From JAVWHX01 sp036639875 (lineage in GTDB: Bacteria > Bacillota_I > Bacilli_A > Erysipelotrichales > Coprobacillaceae): 61,099 nt of DNA. Made by a program: the position numbers and the translations under genes. The DNA lies in assembly GCA_036639875.1 (NCBI GenBank), contig JAVWHX010000004.1:1-61099 (forward strand). Direction: 5' to 3'. The notes beneath the pieces were generated by a model that was not told the DNA's origin, ran no database searches, and worked only from the letters and a program-made list of their open reading frames with translations. This document shows positions 17,642 to 26,979 of the stretch, piece by piece (position 1 is the first letter of the stretch; each line of letters opens with the position of its first letter).

Positions 17642-18187
17642 ATGAGAGCAATTGTTTTATTTAAAGAAGGTTTTGAAGAAGTTGAAGCATTGAGTGTTGT
17701 TGATGTTTTAAGAAGGATGAAGATAACTTGCGACATGGTTGGAATGGATTGTATGGAAGTGACAAGTTCTCATCAAATTACTGTTCGTATGGATAAGTTA
17801 TTTGATGAAAAGGAATATGATGCTGATGTTGTTATATTACCAGGTGGTCTTCCAGGAGCAACAAGTTTAAGAGATGATCAAAGAGTTATTCAGTTATTAA
17901 AGGATTTTAACAACAAAGGTAAATGGATTGCTGCTATTTGTGCAGGACCAATTTCTTTAGAAACAGCAGGTGTTATCAGTGGTAAAAAATTCACTTGTTC
18001 ACCAGGCTTTGAAAAACAAATTCCATCAGGCATTCATCAAGATACATTGACTTGTATTGATCAAAATATTATAACAGCAAGAGGTCCAGCAGCAGCTTTA
18101 CAATTTGGTTATGATATTTTAGAAAGTCTTGGGCAAGATTCGACAAATATTTCCGAGGCAATGCAATATCCATATTTATACAAATAA
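17642..18187 (+). CDS. DJ-1/PfpI family protein
   Basis: A 181-residue protein of the DJ-1/ThiJ superfamily. The nucleophile elbow is intact, with Cys100 in AAICAGPISLE, the partner Glu in LFKEGFEEVEAL near residue 15 and the VILPGGLPGA loop. Length and motifs match the bacterial YajL/DJ-1 branch, whose members act in oxidative stress or as deglycase-like enzymes; the exact activity is debated. The start follows the previous stop with no gap. It is last in the TetR operon. Confidence 0.87.
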   Translation: MRAIVLFKEGFEEVEALSVVDVLRRMKITCDMVGMDCMEVTSSHQITVRMDKLFDEKEYDADVVILPGGLPGATSLRDDQRVIQLLKDFNNKGKWIAAICAGPISLETAGVISGKKFTCSPGFEKQIPSGIHQDTLTCIDQNIITARGPAAALQFGYDILESLGQDSTNISEAMQYPYLYK

Positions 18188-18222
18188 AAGCCACTATTGT
18201 GGCTTTTAATCTATTTTTTTAT
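18186..18222 (+). terminator. Rho-independent terminator after the TetR operon
   Basis: Perfect stem AAAAGCCAC / GTGGCTTTT with loop TATT, then a T-rich stretch. Confidence 0.85.
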
Positions 18223-18248
18223 CTTTTTTTCCTTTATACTATAAGTAG

Positions 18249-18273
18249 ATGATTACACACGAGTCATAATCAT
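18249..18273 (+). promoter_or_regulatory. Inverted repeat ATGATTA-N11-TAATCAT upstream of the FIVAR surface protein
   Basis: Perfect 7-bp arms, 11-base spacer, 49 bases before the start codon at 18322. No clear promoter hexamers could be fixed around it. It could be an operator or a leader stem. Confidence 0.4.
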
Positions 18274-18321
18274 TAGTTGTCTTTCAGTTTATGTATTCAT
18301 TTCTAAGGAGGAGGAAAATTT

Positions 18322-20295
18322 ATGAAGGTAGAAAACAGAAAGAAGCAAACAAGTATAATTTTAGTAACTCTCATCTTATTAATTGTAATGACTGTTTTTC
18401 CAAGTAATGTACTTGCTGGAACGGTAATAGATAAGTGGGATGGTACGTCTGACGAAAGTTGGTATGATGAAAATAAAAGTGAGTTTCATATTAACACTGC
18501 TGAACAATTAGCTAGTTTAGAACATTTTGTAGGTGATTTAAATAAAAATTTTAAGGGTAAAACCATTTATTTAGATGTGGATCTTGATTTGGGTGGACAT
18601 AACTGGGTTTCGATTGGCAAGGGTGCCTCAGATGGATGCTTCGCAGGAGTTTTTGATGGACAAGGGCATCAAATTTACAACCTTACTTCTAAAAGTACAA
18701 CCAGTGGATATCATGGTTTGTTTGGTGCTGTTTCAATGGGTGGTGTTGTTAAAAACACACATATTGTTGATGCAGACTTTATTACTGCTGATAATGGAGG
18801 GAATTCTTTGCCCGATAAGGATACATCAACGTGCTTTGGGATTCTTGCAGATTGGGCAAATAATGCAACAATTATAAATTGTTCTACATCAGGAAAAATA
18901 AAATCAACGACTGGTGAAAAAATATTGAGTGGGTTGGTAGCATCTTGTACAGGATCCACCCAAATTATTGGTTGTTCATCTTCTGCTAAAATTGAAAGTT
19001 ATAAAACCGAAAAGATAGCTGATGTTATTGGTGGGTTAGTCGGTCAATGGGAAAATCCAGAAGAGTCTTCTAAAATTGTAGATAGTTGGTTTGATGGTTC
19101 AATTTATAATGAATATGATGAAACTATAATTGGCGGAATATTAGGGTTTGATTATGATAATAATTTAACAGATGAAAAGTATGTGGAAATTAAAAATTGT
19201 TTTATGGCAACTGATCAAATAATAGATAAGGGTAAAGGGAATATTGTCTCATGGGTTGCATCTTTTATGGGTAAAGCTCCAAGTTATTGTTATTGGGCAA
19301 AAAACAATCAATCTAATACTATAGAAAGAGCAATCTCTAAAGTAACAGTATCGGGGATTAATGCCAATGTTGATTCAAGTTTTAATCAATCTCAATCAGG
19401 AGAAGAAGTTGTTAATTTAAAGGATATGAATCTTATTGAAAAATTAAATAAACAAGCATTTCCAAATATTACGTGGGTTATGGGAATGAAACACCCAGTA
19501 TTTAAAACTGATTTAAAAAATACAGGTGCTGATTATAGTAAAGTAGATAGTATATTAACCAAAGTGCCCGCAGATTTAAATGTTTATACAGAGGAATCAA
19601 AGAATGCGCTTAAATCAGCTATTGATTCAATTGATAGAAATAAAAACAGTATGCAACAAGATATAGTAGATGGATATGTAATAGCAATAGAAAATGCTTT
19701 AGAAAACCTTAAATATAGAGGTGCTGATTATAGTGAAGTAGATATAGCATTGAGTAAAGTTCCTAATGATTTAAGTGTTTATACTGATAGTTCAAGAGAA
19801 GCACTAGAAACAGTTATCAATGGGATTGATAGAAATAAAAATGTATCCCAGCAGGAAATTGTTAATGGATATGTAACGTCTATTACAAAAGCACTTTTAG
19901 GATTAGAAAAGAAAGCTATGATCTTAAATGATTATATGATTATAGAAGGTGCTGGACAATCTGTTTTAAAAAACTCAAAAGCAGTATTTAAATCAAATGC
20001 TGATTTTAACAAGTTTCAAAAAGTTTTGATAGATAATGTTGAATTGGATAGCAAATATTATGATGTTACAAATGGAAGTACTATAGTTACTTTGCATGCT
20101 GACTTTATAAATACGTTATCTACAGGTAAACATATAATTAATATTGTTTCACAAGATGGACAGGCAAAGACAACGTTTACGATTGGAAAAAATCAAAGTC
20201 CGGATACAGGAGACATAACAGTATGGCCAATGACAGTTCTGTTTATATCTGCATTAGGTATACTTTGGTGTAGATGTAAGTTAAGAAAAGAATAG
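18322..20295 (+). CDS. Cell-surface protein with beta-helix-like region, two FIVAR repeats and a SPDTG wall anchor
   Basis: A 657-residue secreted protein with a signal peptide ending at about VLAG (residue 33). Residues ~50-390 have GLUG-like turns (DGQGHQIYNLTS, GYHGLFGAV, GGLVGQW, IGGILGF), suggesting a beta-helix. Two ~65-residue FIVAR repeats start at about 402 and 467, each opening GADYS-VD and containing L-VYT. A beta-sandwich of the X2-like type follows (about 537-622). The end is a sortase-type signal: SPDTGD near residue 627, a hydrophobic helix and a CKLRKE tail. Leu and Pro of LPxTG are replaced, as in other NPQTG/SPxTG variants. AAGGAGGAGG precedes the ATG. Adhesion or glycan binding is the likely role. 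Confidence 0.78.
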   Translation: MKVENRKKQTSIILVTLILLIVMTVFPSNVLAGTVIDKWDGTSDESWYDENKSEFHINTAEQLASLEHFVGDLNKNFKGKTIYLDVDLDLGGHNWVSIGKGASDGCFAGVFDGQGHQIYNLTSKSTTSGYHGLFGAVSMGGVVKNTHIVDADFITADNGGNSLPDKDTSTCFGILADWANNATIINCSTSGKIKSTTGEKILSGLVASCTGSTQIIGCSSSAKIESYKTEKIADVIGGLVGQWENPEESSKIVDSWFDGSIYNEYDETIIGGILGFDYDNNLTDEKYVEIKNCFMATDQIIDKGKGNIVSWVASFMGKAPSYCYWAKNNQSNTIERAISKVTVSGINANVDSSFNQSQSGEEVVNLKDMNLIEKLNKQAFPNITWVMGMKHPVFKTDLKNTGADYSKVDSILTKVPADLNVYTEESKNALKSAIDSIDRNKNSMQQDIVDGYVIAIENALENLKYRGADYSEVDIALSKVPNDLSVYTDSSREALETVINGIDRNKNVSQQEIVNGYVTSITKALLGLEKKAMILNDYMIIEGAGQSVLKNSKAVFKSNADFNKFQKVLIDNVELDSKYYDVTNGSTIVTLHADFINTLSTGKHIINIVSQDGQAKTTFTIGKNQSPDTGDITVWPMTVLFISALGILWCRCKLRKE

Positions 20296-20393
20296 AAATT
20301 GCTGTATAAAAAATTCAGATAAAAGAATATTTGTATTTAGAAGTATGTGATAAAGTTTCTTTTGATGATTATAAGAGATAACTAAATTTTAAT

Positions 20394-20443
20394 AAAGCAG
20401 ATTCCTTACTCTAAATTTGAGTGGAGTCTGCTTTTCTTATTTT
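20394..20443 (+). terminator. Terminator downstream of the FIVAR surface protein
   Basis: Arms AAGCAGATTCC and GGAGTCTGCTT with an inner ACTC/GAGT helix, followed by CTTTTCTTATTTT. It lies about 100 bases after the stop codon. Confidence 0.75.
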
Positions 20444-20573
20444 ACTTCTAAACTTAAGCGTGAATAAAAAAATCCTTTGATGGTATGACTATTCTGCGAA
20501 AATAATCTACTCATCAAAGGAGAACTAGCTCATGGATTATTCATGCTGAAATTTAGAGTCCCATTATAAGATC

Positions 20574-20607
20574 AAAAAAAGGTAGTCCCTTACCAAGCCT
20601 ACCTTTA
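20574..20607 (-). terminator. Terminator of yaaA (minus strand)
   Basis: AAAGGTAG and its complement CTACCTTT enclose a 13-base loop; on the minus strand the stem is followed by seven T. Confidence 0.75.
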
Positions 20608-20646
20608 TTTATATTAAATATTTTTTTAAAAAATGTAATAAGCAAA

Positions 20647-21351
20647 TTATATTTTCCTTGTGAAAACTACAATTTTATCTTTGCTTAAATACTCATCATA
20701 TATAAATCCATCAATATTTAATTTCTTTAAATCATTTAAAGTTTTTATTTCACTCAAAATCATTTGATTTAACATTTGTCCTCTCGCTTTTTTAATAACC
20801 ATTGCATTTCTTTTTATCTTATTATCTTTTATCTCTATAAAATCAATAAAGTATAAATAAGGATGATGAAGCATATCAGTAAATTCCTTTGAAGCAAGTG
20901 AAATAATAAAATCCTCATTTTCAAAGTATTGATAGATAGGTGTATACCAATATTCATACAAATTAACATGATTTAATTTCATAGACATGTCTAAACGATA
21001 GGGAGAGATGGCAGTATTATATTTTAAAACTCCATAATAAGCAGACATTATACAAAGGTGTCGATGAAGATAGTCATGATGTGCATTATACTTCTCTATT
21101 TCTAATTGTTTGAATACTGTCCCTTGATATAGTGATAGTGCAGGATATAACTCTTGTCTTTGATGATAATAATCATAGACTTTTGTTGCTTGTTTGTATG
21201 AAATTTTCATCAGTTCACAAAGTTGTTCATCATTATATTGTTTCAAAAGTGAATAAATATAATCAGTTTCTTTTTGAAATATTGGTTGAGATATATCAAA
21301 ATCATAATCCTTATATTTCATTGTTTTACTTGGCGCAATAATAATTTTCAA
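20647..21351 (-). CDS. yaaA: Peroxide stress protein YaaA (DUF328/UPF0246)
   Basis: A 234-residue protein of the YaaA family, which binds DNA and lowers free intracellular iron under peroxide stress in Escherichia coli. The start chosen is TTG at 21351, giving MKIIIAPSKTMKY, which matches the family's MKIIISPAKxM opening. An in-frame GTG three codons earlier is part of the GAGGTGATT ribosome binding site. LYQGTVFKQLE, LSAYYGVLKY and the YRLDM segment are further family landmarks. It is a single gene with its own terminator. Confidence 0.88.
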   Translation of the reverse strand: MKIIIAPSKTMKYKDYDFDISQPIFQKETDYIYSLLKQYNDEQLCELMKISYKQATKVYDYYHQRQELYPALSLYQGTVFKQLEIEKYNAHHDYLHRHLCIMSAYYGVLKYNTAISPYRLDMSMKLNHVNLYEYWYTPIYQYFENEDFIISLASKEFTDMLHHPYLYFIDFIEIKDNKIKRNAMVIKKARGQMLNQMILSEIKTLNDLKKLNIDGFIYDEYLSKDKIVVFTRKI

Positions 21352-21384
21352 TTCAATCACCTCAATAATATTATAAAGTATTTC

Positions 21385-21413
21385 TTATAATGAATAAAGA
21401 AATATGCTATAAT
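21385..21413 (+). promoter_or_regulatory. Promoter of the nucleoid-associated protein gene
   Basis: TTATAA and TATAAT with a 17-base spacer and a TG one base before the -10 box (extended -10). The predicted leader is only about 12 bases long. Confidence 0.55.
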
Positions 21414-21431
21414 CTTCTACGGGTGAAGAAA

Positions 21432-22418
21432 ATGAATACAATAATTATAAACAAACTATTAATGCATATGATTGATTTTGAACATCGTAAAATATATCAT
21501 TCTCAATCATTTGTAGATATTAATGAAACAAATCAAGAATATTATCATAAGAAAGTTGAAAAAGCATTAAATTCTTCAGCAATGAAAGAATTAACTGTTG
21601 GTTCACTACATGAGATGATGTTAAGAAGTGATAAGATGCTAGAAAGTGATGAGGAATTCATTGCTCAAGCAAAAGAAATGACAGATAAGTTTTATGCATT
21701 AGGTTCACTTATTGAAGAGATGCCTAACTGTAATTTATTATTTGTAGATTGTTATCATAATGGTGAAAAGATGTTAGCAGCTTTAAAATTAAATTATCGT
21801 ACAATTCCAATGTGTGCTATTGAAAATGGGATTGTTCGTATTACAAAACAACAAGTTTTGCCAATGATGGGATCTTCTGTTGATGAAGCGATTATTATAA
21901 ATGCTGATAAGAAACAATTATTCTTAATTGAAAAGAAATATGTTGTTGATGGAAAACCTGACTTCTATTTAAATCCACAATGGATTAAAGGTGAAGAAAA
22001 GTTAACTGATAAACAAAAATTTTCTACAATGAAAAAAGTTATTCAAAAGATGGATAATATTTATAATATTAATGATGGTAAAGCATTACCATTAATGAAA
22101 CAAGAGATTCAAGAAAAGGTCGAAACAAATCAACCTTTAAAACCTTTAGAGATTGTCAAAAAGGTCTTAGAAAGTGATTATCAAGCTCAAGAAGAAAGTG
22201 AATTGATGATGAAAGATTTGGGTGTTGGTGAAGAGGATTTGATTAAGAGTGTAGCAATGGGATCTATGGATAAGTGTAAACTTGTTTTAGATGATGATAT
22301 TGTTGTGAGTTTACCAATAGAAGAGTATTTATCTGGTAGTCATTTAGAGAAAAGAAAAGAAGAGAATGGAAGTTATTCTATTATCTTAAAAGATATTAGA
22401 GAGGTTACAGTTAAGTAG
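21432..22418 (+). CDS. Nucleoid-associated protein (NdpA/YejK family)
   Basis: A 328-residue protein of the 37-kDa nucleoid-associated family (PF04245). The ATG at 21432 is chosen because the -10 box lies at 21408; an upstream in-frame ATG at 21390 precedes that box. Internal landmarks are LHEMMLRSDKMLESDEEF, NLLFVDCYHNGEKMLAALKLNY and VDEAIIINADKKQLFLIEKKY. In Gram-positive bacteria this family is poorly studied; DNA association is known from the Gram-negative member. It is transcribed alone, between its own promoter and terminator. Confidence 0.78.
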   Translation: MNTIIINKLLMHMIDFEHRKIYHSQSFVDINETNQEYYHKKVEKALNSSAMKELTVGSLHEMMLRSDKMLESDEEFIAQAKEMTDKFYALGSLIEEMPNCNLLFVDCYHNGEKMLAALKLNYRTIPMCAIENGIVRITKQQVLPMMGSSVDEAIIINADKKQLFLIEKKYVVDGKPDFYLNPQWIKGEEKLTDKQKFSTMKKVIQKMDNIYNINDGKALPLMKQEIQEKVETNQPLKPLEIVKKVLESDYQAQEESELMMKDLGVGEEDLIKSVAMGSMDKCKLVLDDDIVVSLPIEEYLSGSHLEKRKEENGSYSIILKDIREVTVK

Positions 22419-22441
22419 AGTCGAAGGCTCTGCTTTTTTGT
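22415..22441 (+). terminator. Terminator after the nucleoid-associated protein gene
   Basis: Stem AGAGTC / GGCTCT with a GAA loop, flanked by additional G-C and G-T pairs, then a run of T. Confidence 0.7.
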
Positions 22442-22528
22442 TTATATTTATATTTTTTACAATGTTGAATATTAATGCTTTTTTATTTTGTTTCATGTAT
22501 AATGAAATTATATGAAAGGGGTGTTACC

Positions 22529-24394
22529 ATGTTAGATAATTTTTTGATTCAGCTTTATCATGAAGGAAATTGCCTTGAAATGTATAAAGTTTTTGGAGCT
22601 CATTTAGAAGAACGTGATCGCCAAAAAGGTGTTCGTTTTACAGTTTATGCTCCAAATGCAAGAAGTGTCCAAGTTGTAGGCGATTTTAATGGCTGGAATG
22701 GCGAAAATGACTATATGGAAAGATACAACGATGGTGGTATTTTTACATTGTTTATTCCAGACGTGAAACAGTATGATACATATAAATATCGTATAGAAAC
22801 ACCTAACGGCTCTATTGTTGACAGAGCAGATCCTTATGCATTTTTTAGTGAATTAAGACCAGCAACAGCTTCAAAAGTTTTTAATCTTGATGGATTTAAA
22901 TGGGCTGATAAAAGATGGTTGAACAAACGTACTAAGAATTTTGATAAAGTCTTAAATATTTATGAAGCCAATATTGGTTCTTGGAAAATGAAGAAAGATT
23001 TTACGGATGAAGAAGATGGAGAATATTATAGTTATGAGGAAATGATTGATGAGATTATTCCATATGTTATTGAAAATGGTTTCTCACATATTGAATTAAT
23101 GCCTTTAACTGAATTCCCATTTGATGGTTCTTGGGGTTATCAAGCAACTGGATACTTTAGTGCGACTAGTCGCTATGGAGATCCAAAACAATTGATGTTA
23201 TTTATTAATGCTTGTCATAAGAATAATATAGGTGTTATTATGGATTTTGTACCTGCACACTTTGTCAAAGATGGTCATGGACTTTACCGTTTTGATGGTG
23301 GATTTGTTTATGAATATCCTGATATTAATTTGAGATATACAGAATGGGATAGTTGTTATTTTGATTTAGGTAGAGAAGAAGTACGTAGTTTCTTAATGTC
23401 TTCTGTTCATTTCTGGGCTGACTATTTCCATATTGATGGTATTCGTTTTGATGCAGTAAGTAATTTAATCTATTGGAAAGGTAGTAAAGAAAGAGGCGTT
23501 AATGATGGGGCTATTGAGTTCATGAAACGTATGAATTCACATATGAATGGATTATTCCCTGGTGTTATGTTGATTGCTGAAGATTCTACTGATTATCCAA
23601 ATGTAACACGTGCACCTCAAGTAGGTGGACTTGGATTTGATTATAAATGGGATTTAGGATGGATGAATGATACATTGGCTTACTTTAAAAAAGATCCAAT
23701 TTTCCGTCAAGCAACGGATGTTCATAATAAACTGACTTTCTCAATGATGTATTTCTATAGAGAAAATTATATATTACCTTTATCACATGATGAAGTTGTT
23801 CATAGTAAAGGAACAATTCTTGATAAGATGTGGGGTAATAATGATCAAAAGTTTGCACAATGTAAGACATTATATTTATATATGATGACTCATCCAGGTA
23901 AGAAATTAAACTTTATGGGTAATGAACTTGCTGAATATAAAGAATGGGATGAAAAGAAAGCTTTAGGTTGGGTATTATTAGATTATCCACAACATGATTC
24001 TTTCCATAATTATTTCAGTGATTTAAATCATTTGATTGCAAACCATGAAGCATTGTATCAATATGATTATTATCCAGAAGGATTTGAATGGTTAGTTGTA
24101 GATGATTATAACCAAAGTGTCTTTGCTTATGCAAGATATGCACCTACTGGTGAAATCTTGATATGTGTTATGAATTTTGTTGGAAATAGTCATACTGGTT
24201 ATCGTATACCAGTACCTATGGAAGGTGAATATGAAGAAATCATAAACACAGAAACAGCTTGTTATACAGGTTGTGATTTTACAAATAAAAAAGTTATCAA
24301 ATCAGAAAGAATACATGCAGTTCATAAAGATGATTCTATTGCAGTGAATATAGCACCATTTTCTAGTATGATTTTTGAATTAAAGAAAAAGTAA
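22529..24394 (+). CDS. glgB: 1,4-alpha-glucan branching enzyme
   Basis: Glycogen branching enzyme, 621 residues from the ATG at 22529, which is preceded by GAAAGGGGTG; a longer frame starting at 22475 would begin upstream of the TATAAT at 22498. A CBM48 domain comes first (RFTVYAPNARSVQVVGDFNGW, YKYRIETPNGS). The GH13 barrel follows with LMPLTEFPFDGSWGYQATGYF, the catalytic Asp in DGIRFDAVSNL, the acid Glu in LIAEDST and LPLSHDEVVHSK. It introduces alpha-1,6 branches into glycogen. It is first in glgB-glgP-pulA, 13 bases before glgP. Confidence 0.96.
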   Translation: MLDNFLIQLYHEGNCLEMYKVFGAHLEERDRQKGVRFTVYAPNARSVQVVGDFNGWNGENDYMERYNDGGIFTLFIPDVKQYDTYKYRIETPNGSIVDRADPYAFFSELRPATASKVFNLDGFKWADKRWLNKRTKNFDKVLNIYEANIGSWKMKKDFTDEEDGEYYSYEEMIDEIIPYVIENGFSHIELMPLTEFPFDGSWGYQATGYFSATSRYGDPKQLMLFINACHKNNIGVIMDFVPAHFVKDGHGLYRFDGGFVYEYPDINLRYTEWDSCYFDLGREEVRSFLMSSVHFWADYFHIDGIRFDAVSNLIYWKGSKERGVNDGAIEFMKRMNSHMNGLFPGVMLIAEDSTDYPNVTRAPQVGGLGFDYKWDLGWMNDTLAYFKKDPIFRQATDVHNKLTFSMMYFYRENYILPLSHDEVVHSKGTILDKMWGNNDQKFAQCKTLYLYMMTHPGKKLNFMGNELAEYKEWDEKKALGWVLLDYPQHDSFHNYFSDLNHLIANHEALYQYDYYPEGFEWLVVDDYNQSVFAYARYAPTGEILICVMNFVGNSHTGYRIPVPMEGEYEEIINTETACYTGCDFTNKKVIKSERIHAVHKDDSIAVNIAPFSSMIFELKKK

Positions 24395-24407
24395 GGGAGA
24401 TAGATTT

Positions 24408-26804
24408 ATGTTTAAAACGAAAGAAGAATTCAAATATGAATTTTCAAAAAGAATTATAGAATCATATGGGAGAACGGTAGAAGAATCTCATATTACAGAA
24501 AAATTTATGGTTCTAGAAACAATGGTTAGAGATTTTGCATCAGTGAATTGGGCTATGACAAAAATGGCTACAAAAACAAATTATCAAAAACAAATTCATT
24601 ATTTTTCAATGGAGTTTTTAATTGGAAGATTATTGGTTAACAATATGATGAATTTAGGAATCTATGAAATTGCTAAGGAAGGCTTATCAGATTATGATAT
24701 TAATATTCATGATTTAGAGGAATTAGAATCTGATGCAGGGCTTGGAAATGGTGGTTTAGGTAGACTTGCTGCTTGTTTTATGGATTCGCTTGCTTCTCTA
24801 TCTTATCCAGCATTTGGAAACACAATTCGTTATGAATATGGTTTATTCAAACAAAAGATTGAAAATGGATATCAAGTAGAAGTTCCTGATCAATGGTTAA
24901 AATTAGGCAATATGTGGGAAGTAAGAAAACCAAAACATGCTGTTGAAGTTAAGTTTTGGGGACATGTTGTATGGGATGAACAAACTGGAAAATGGAATCA
25001 TGTGGATGCTGAATGTGTGCGTGCAGTTCCTTATGATATGCCAATTGTTGGTAATGGAACAACTGTAACGAATACACTTCGTTTATGGCAAGCTGAACCA
25101 AGTGAACAAATTCCATCAAATAAAGACTTTAGACAATATGCTCAAGAAGTGAGAGATATTTGTCAAACACTTTATCCTGATGATTCAACATTAGCTGGTA
25201 GAACATTACGTTTAAAACAACAATATTTCTTTGTATCTGCTGGAATTCGTGCAATTCTTAAATCACATTTAAGAGTTTATCCATCACTTCATAATTTCCA
25301 TGAAAAGAATGTTATTCAATTAAATGATACACATCCAGTGCTAGCAATACCTGAATTAATGAGAATTTTTATTGATGAATATAATATGGAATGGGAAGAA
25401 GCATGGGAGATTACATCTCATACATGTGCTTATACAAACCATACAATTTTATCTGAAGCATTAGAAAAATGGCCAGTATCTACAATGGAATTATTATTAC
25501 CTAGAATTTATCAAATTATTGAAGAGATTAATCGTAGATTTATTGGTTATGTTAAACAAATGAGTGATCATGATGATGATTTATTAAGTCGTGTTATGAT
25601 TATTAAAGATGGTCAAGTGCATATGGCACATCTTGCTATTGCGGGAAGCTTTAGTATTAATGGTGTAGCTAGACTTCATAGTCAAATTTTAAAAGAACAA
25701 GAAATGAAAGATTTCAATTTCTTGTATCCAACAAAGTTTAATAACAAAACAAATGGTATTACGCATAGAAGATGGTTAGCTTATTCAAATCCAGAATTGT
25801 CTGCATTATTAAATGAAACAATTGGTAATGATTGGATGGCTCATCCTGAACAATTAGAAAAGTTAATGGATTATACTCAAGATTCTATTGTTCAAGGTAA
25901 ATTCTATAATGTAAAACAACAAAGAAAACAAATCTTAGCTGATTATATTCAAAAGCATAATGGGATTAAAGTTGATCCTAATAGTATCTTTGATATTCAA
26001 GTGAAGAGATTGCATGCTTATAAGAGACAATTATTAAATATCTTACATGTTGTTTATTTATATCAACAAATGAAAGCTGATGCTGGTTTTAGAATTTACC
26101 CAAGAACATTTATCTTTGGTGCTAAAGCAGCTCCTGCATATTATTTTGCTAAAAAAGTTATTAAGTTAATTAATAGTGTTGCTGATGTTGTAAACAATGA
26201 TCCAGAAACAAATGATTATTTAAAAGTTGTATTTATTGAAAATTATGGTGTGACTATTGCTGAAAAGATTATGCCTGCAGCTGATGTTTCAGAACAAATT
26301 TCTACTGCTGGTAAAGAAGCAAGTGGGACTGGAAACATGAAGTTTATGATGAATGGTGCTGTTACAATTGGAACTCTTGATGGAGCAAATGTTGAAATTG
26401 CTGAACAAGTTGGTGATGACAATGTTGTTATCTTTGGTTTAAAAGATAATGAAGTTAATGAATTAAGACGTCATGGTCAATATAGTGCATGGGATTACTA
26501 TAACAATGATACACATATTAAAAGAGTTGTTGATTCTTTAGTTGATGGAACATTCCATGAATCTAGAGAAGAATTTAGAATGATCTTTGATGAATTAATG
26601 AATAGAAATGATGAATATTTCTTATTTGCTGATTTTGAATCTTATATCAAAGCTCAAGAAAAAATCAATGATTTATATAAAGATCGTGCAGTTTGGTCTA
26701 AGATGTGTTTGGTTAATATTGCGAAGTCTGGGTATTTCTCTTCAGATAGAACAATTGAAGATTATGTTGCAGATATTTGGAAATTAGATAAAGTTAAGAG
26801 ATAG
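24408..26804 (+). CDS. glgP: Glycogen/maltodextrin phosphorylase
   Basis: Pyridoxal-phosphate-dependent phosphorylase of 798 residues, the normal length. It releases glucose-1-phosphate from alpha-1,4 chains. The cofactor-lysine signature is EASGTGNMKFMMNGAVTIGT, and the N-terminal DAGLGNGGLGRLAACFMDSLA and QLNDTHPVLAIPELMR are family landmarks. GGGAGATAG precedes the ATG. It works with the branching and debranching genes on either side, covering both build-up of branches and breakdown; the synthase and ADP-glucose genes are not in the window. Confidence 0.96.
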   Translation: MFKTKEEFKYEFSKRIIESYGRTVEESHITEKFMVLETMVRDFASVNWAMTKMATKTNYQKQIHYFSMEFLIGRLLVNNMMNLGIYEIAKEGLSDYDINIHDLEELESDAGLGNGGLGRLAACFMDSLASLSYPAFGNTIRYEYGLFKQKIENGYQVEVPDQWLKLGNMWEVRKPKHAVEVKFWGHVVWDEQTGKWNHVDAECVRAVPYDMPIVGNGTTVTNTLRLWQAEPSEQIPSNKDFRQYAQEVRDICQTLYPDDSTLAGRTLRLKQQYFFVSAGIRAILKSHLRVYPSLHNFHEKNVIQLNDTHPVLAIPELMRIFIDEYNMEWEEAWEITSHTCAYTNHTILSEALEKWPVSTMELLLPRIYQIIEEINRRFIGYVKQMSDHDDDLLSRVMIIKDGQVHMAHLAIAGSFSINGVARLHSQILKEQEMKDFNFLYPTKFNNKTNGITHRRWLAYSNPELSALLNETIGNDWMAHPEQLEKLMDYTQDSIVQGKFYNVKQQRKQILADYIQKHNGIKVDPNSIFDIQVKRLHAYKRQLLNILHVVYLYQQMKADAGFRIYPRTFIFGAKAAPAYYFAKKVIKLINSVADVVNNDPETNDYLKVVFIENYGVTIAEKIMPAADVSEQISTAGKEASGTGNMKFMMNGAVTIGTLDGANVEIAEQVGDDNVVIFGLKDNEVNELRRHGQYSAWDYYNNDTHIKRVVDSLVDGTFHESREEFRMIFDELMNRNDEYFLFADFESYIKAQEKINDLYKDRAVWSKMCLVNIAKSGYFSSDRTIEDYVADIWKLDKVKR

Positions 26805-26828
26805 AAGCATTTGCTTCTATCTTTTCTT
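26797..26828 (+). terminator. Rho-independent terminator after glgP
   Basis: Perfect 11-bp stem AGATAGAAGCA / TGCTTCTATCT with a two-base apex plus T tract, overlapping the glgP stop codon. Confidence 0.85.
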
Positions 26829-26899
26829 TTCAAATAATGGGATAAATTAGTTGAGTCATTACCTTATGACATTCTTTGATAGTTTTTTATTTTAGGATG

Positions 26900-26908
26900 T
26901 GCTATACT
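26900..26908 (+). promoter_or_regulatory. Extended -10 promoter of pulA-pth-mfd
   Basis: TGCTATACT (TGn plus a -10 hexamer) lies 71 bases before the pulA start, after the glgP terminator. No convincing -35 box was found. Confidence 0.45.
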
Positions 26909-26979
26909 GAACTCATAAAGAGAAAAACTCTGTTTTTTCCTTGTTTTTTTGTATGTTTGTAAGTGAGAGGAAGAGGTTA

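Larger units (their letters stand above)
20296..20646. other. Intergenic stretch with two terminators and an isolated inverted repeat
   Basis: No open frame of note. It holds a strong plus-strand terminator (20394-20443), a 10-bp inverted repeat TCCTTTGATG / CATCAAAGGA (20473-20482 and 20512-20521) and a minus-strand terminator for yaaA (20574-20607). The inverted repeat may be the trace of a lost mobile element or a small RNA hairpin; I cannot tell which. Confidence 0.5.
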
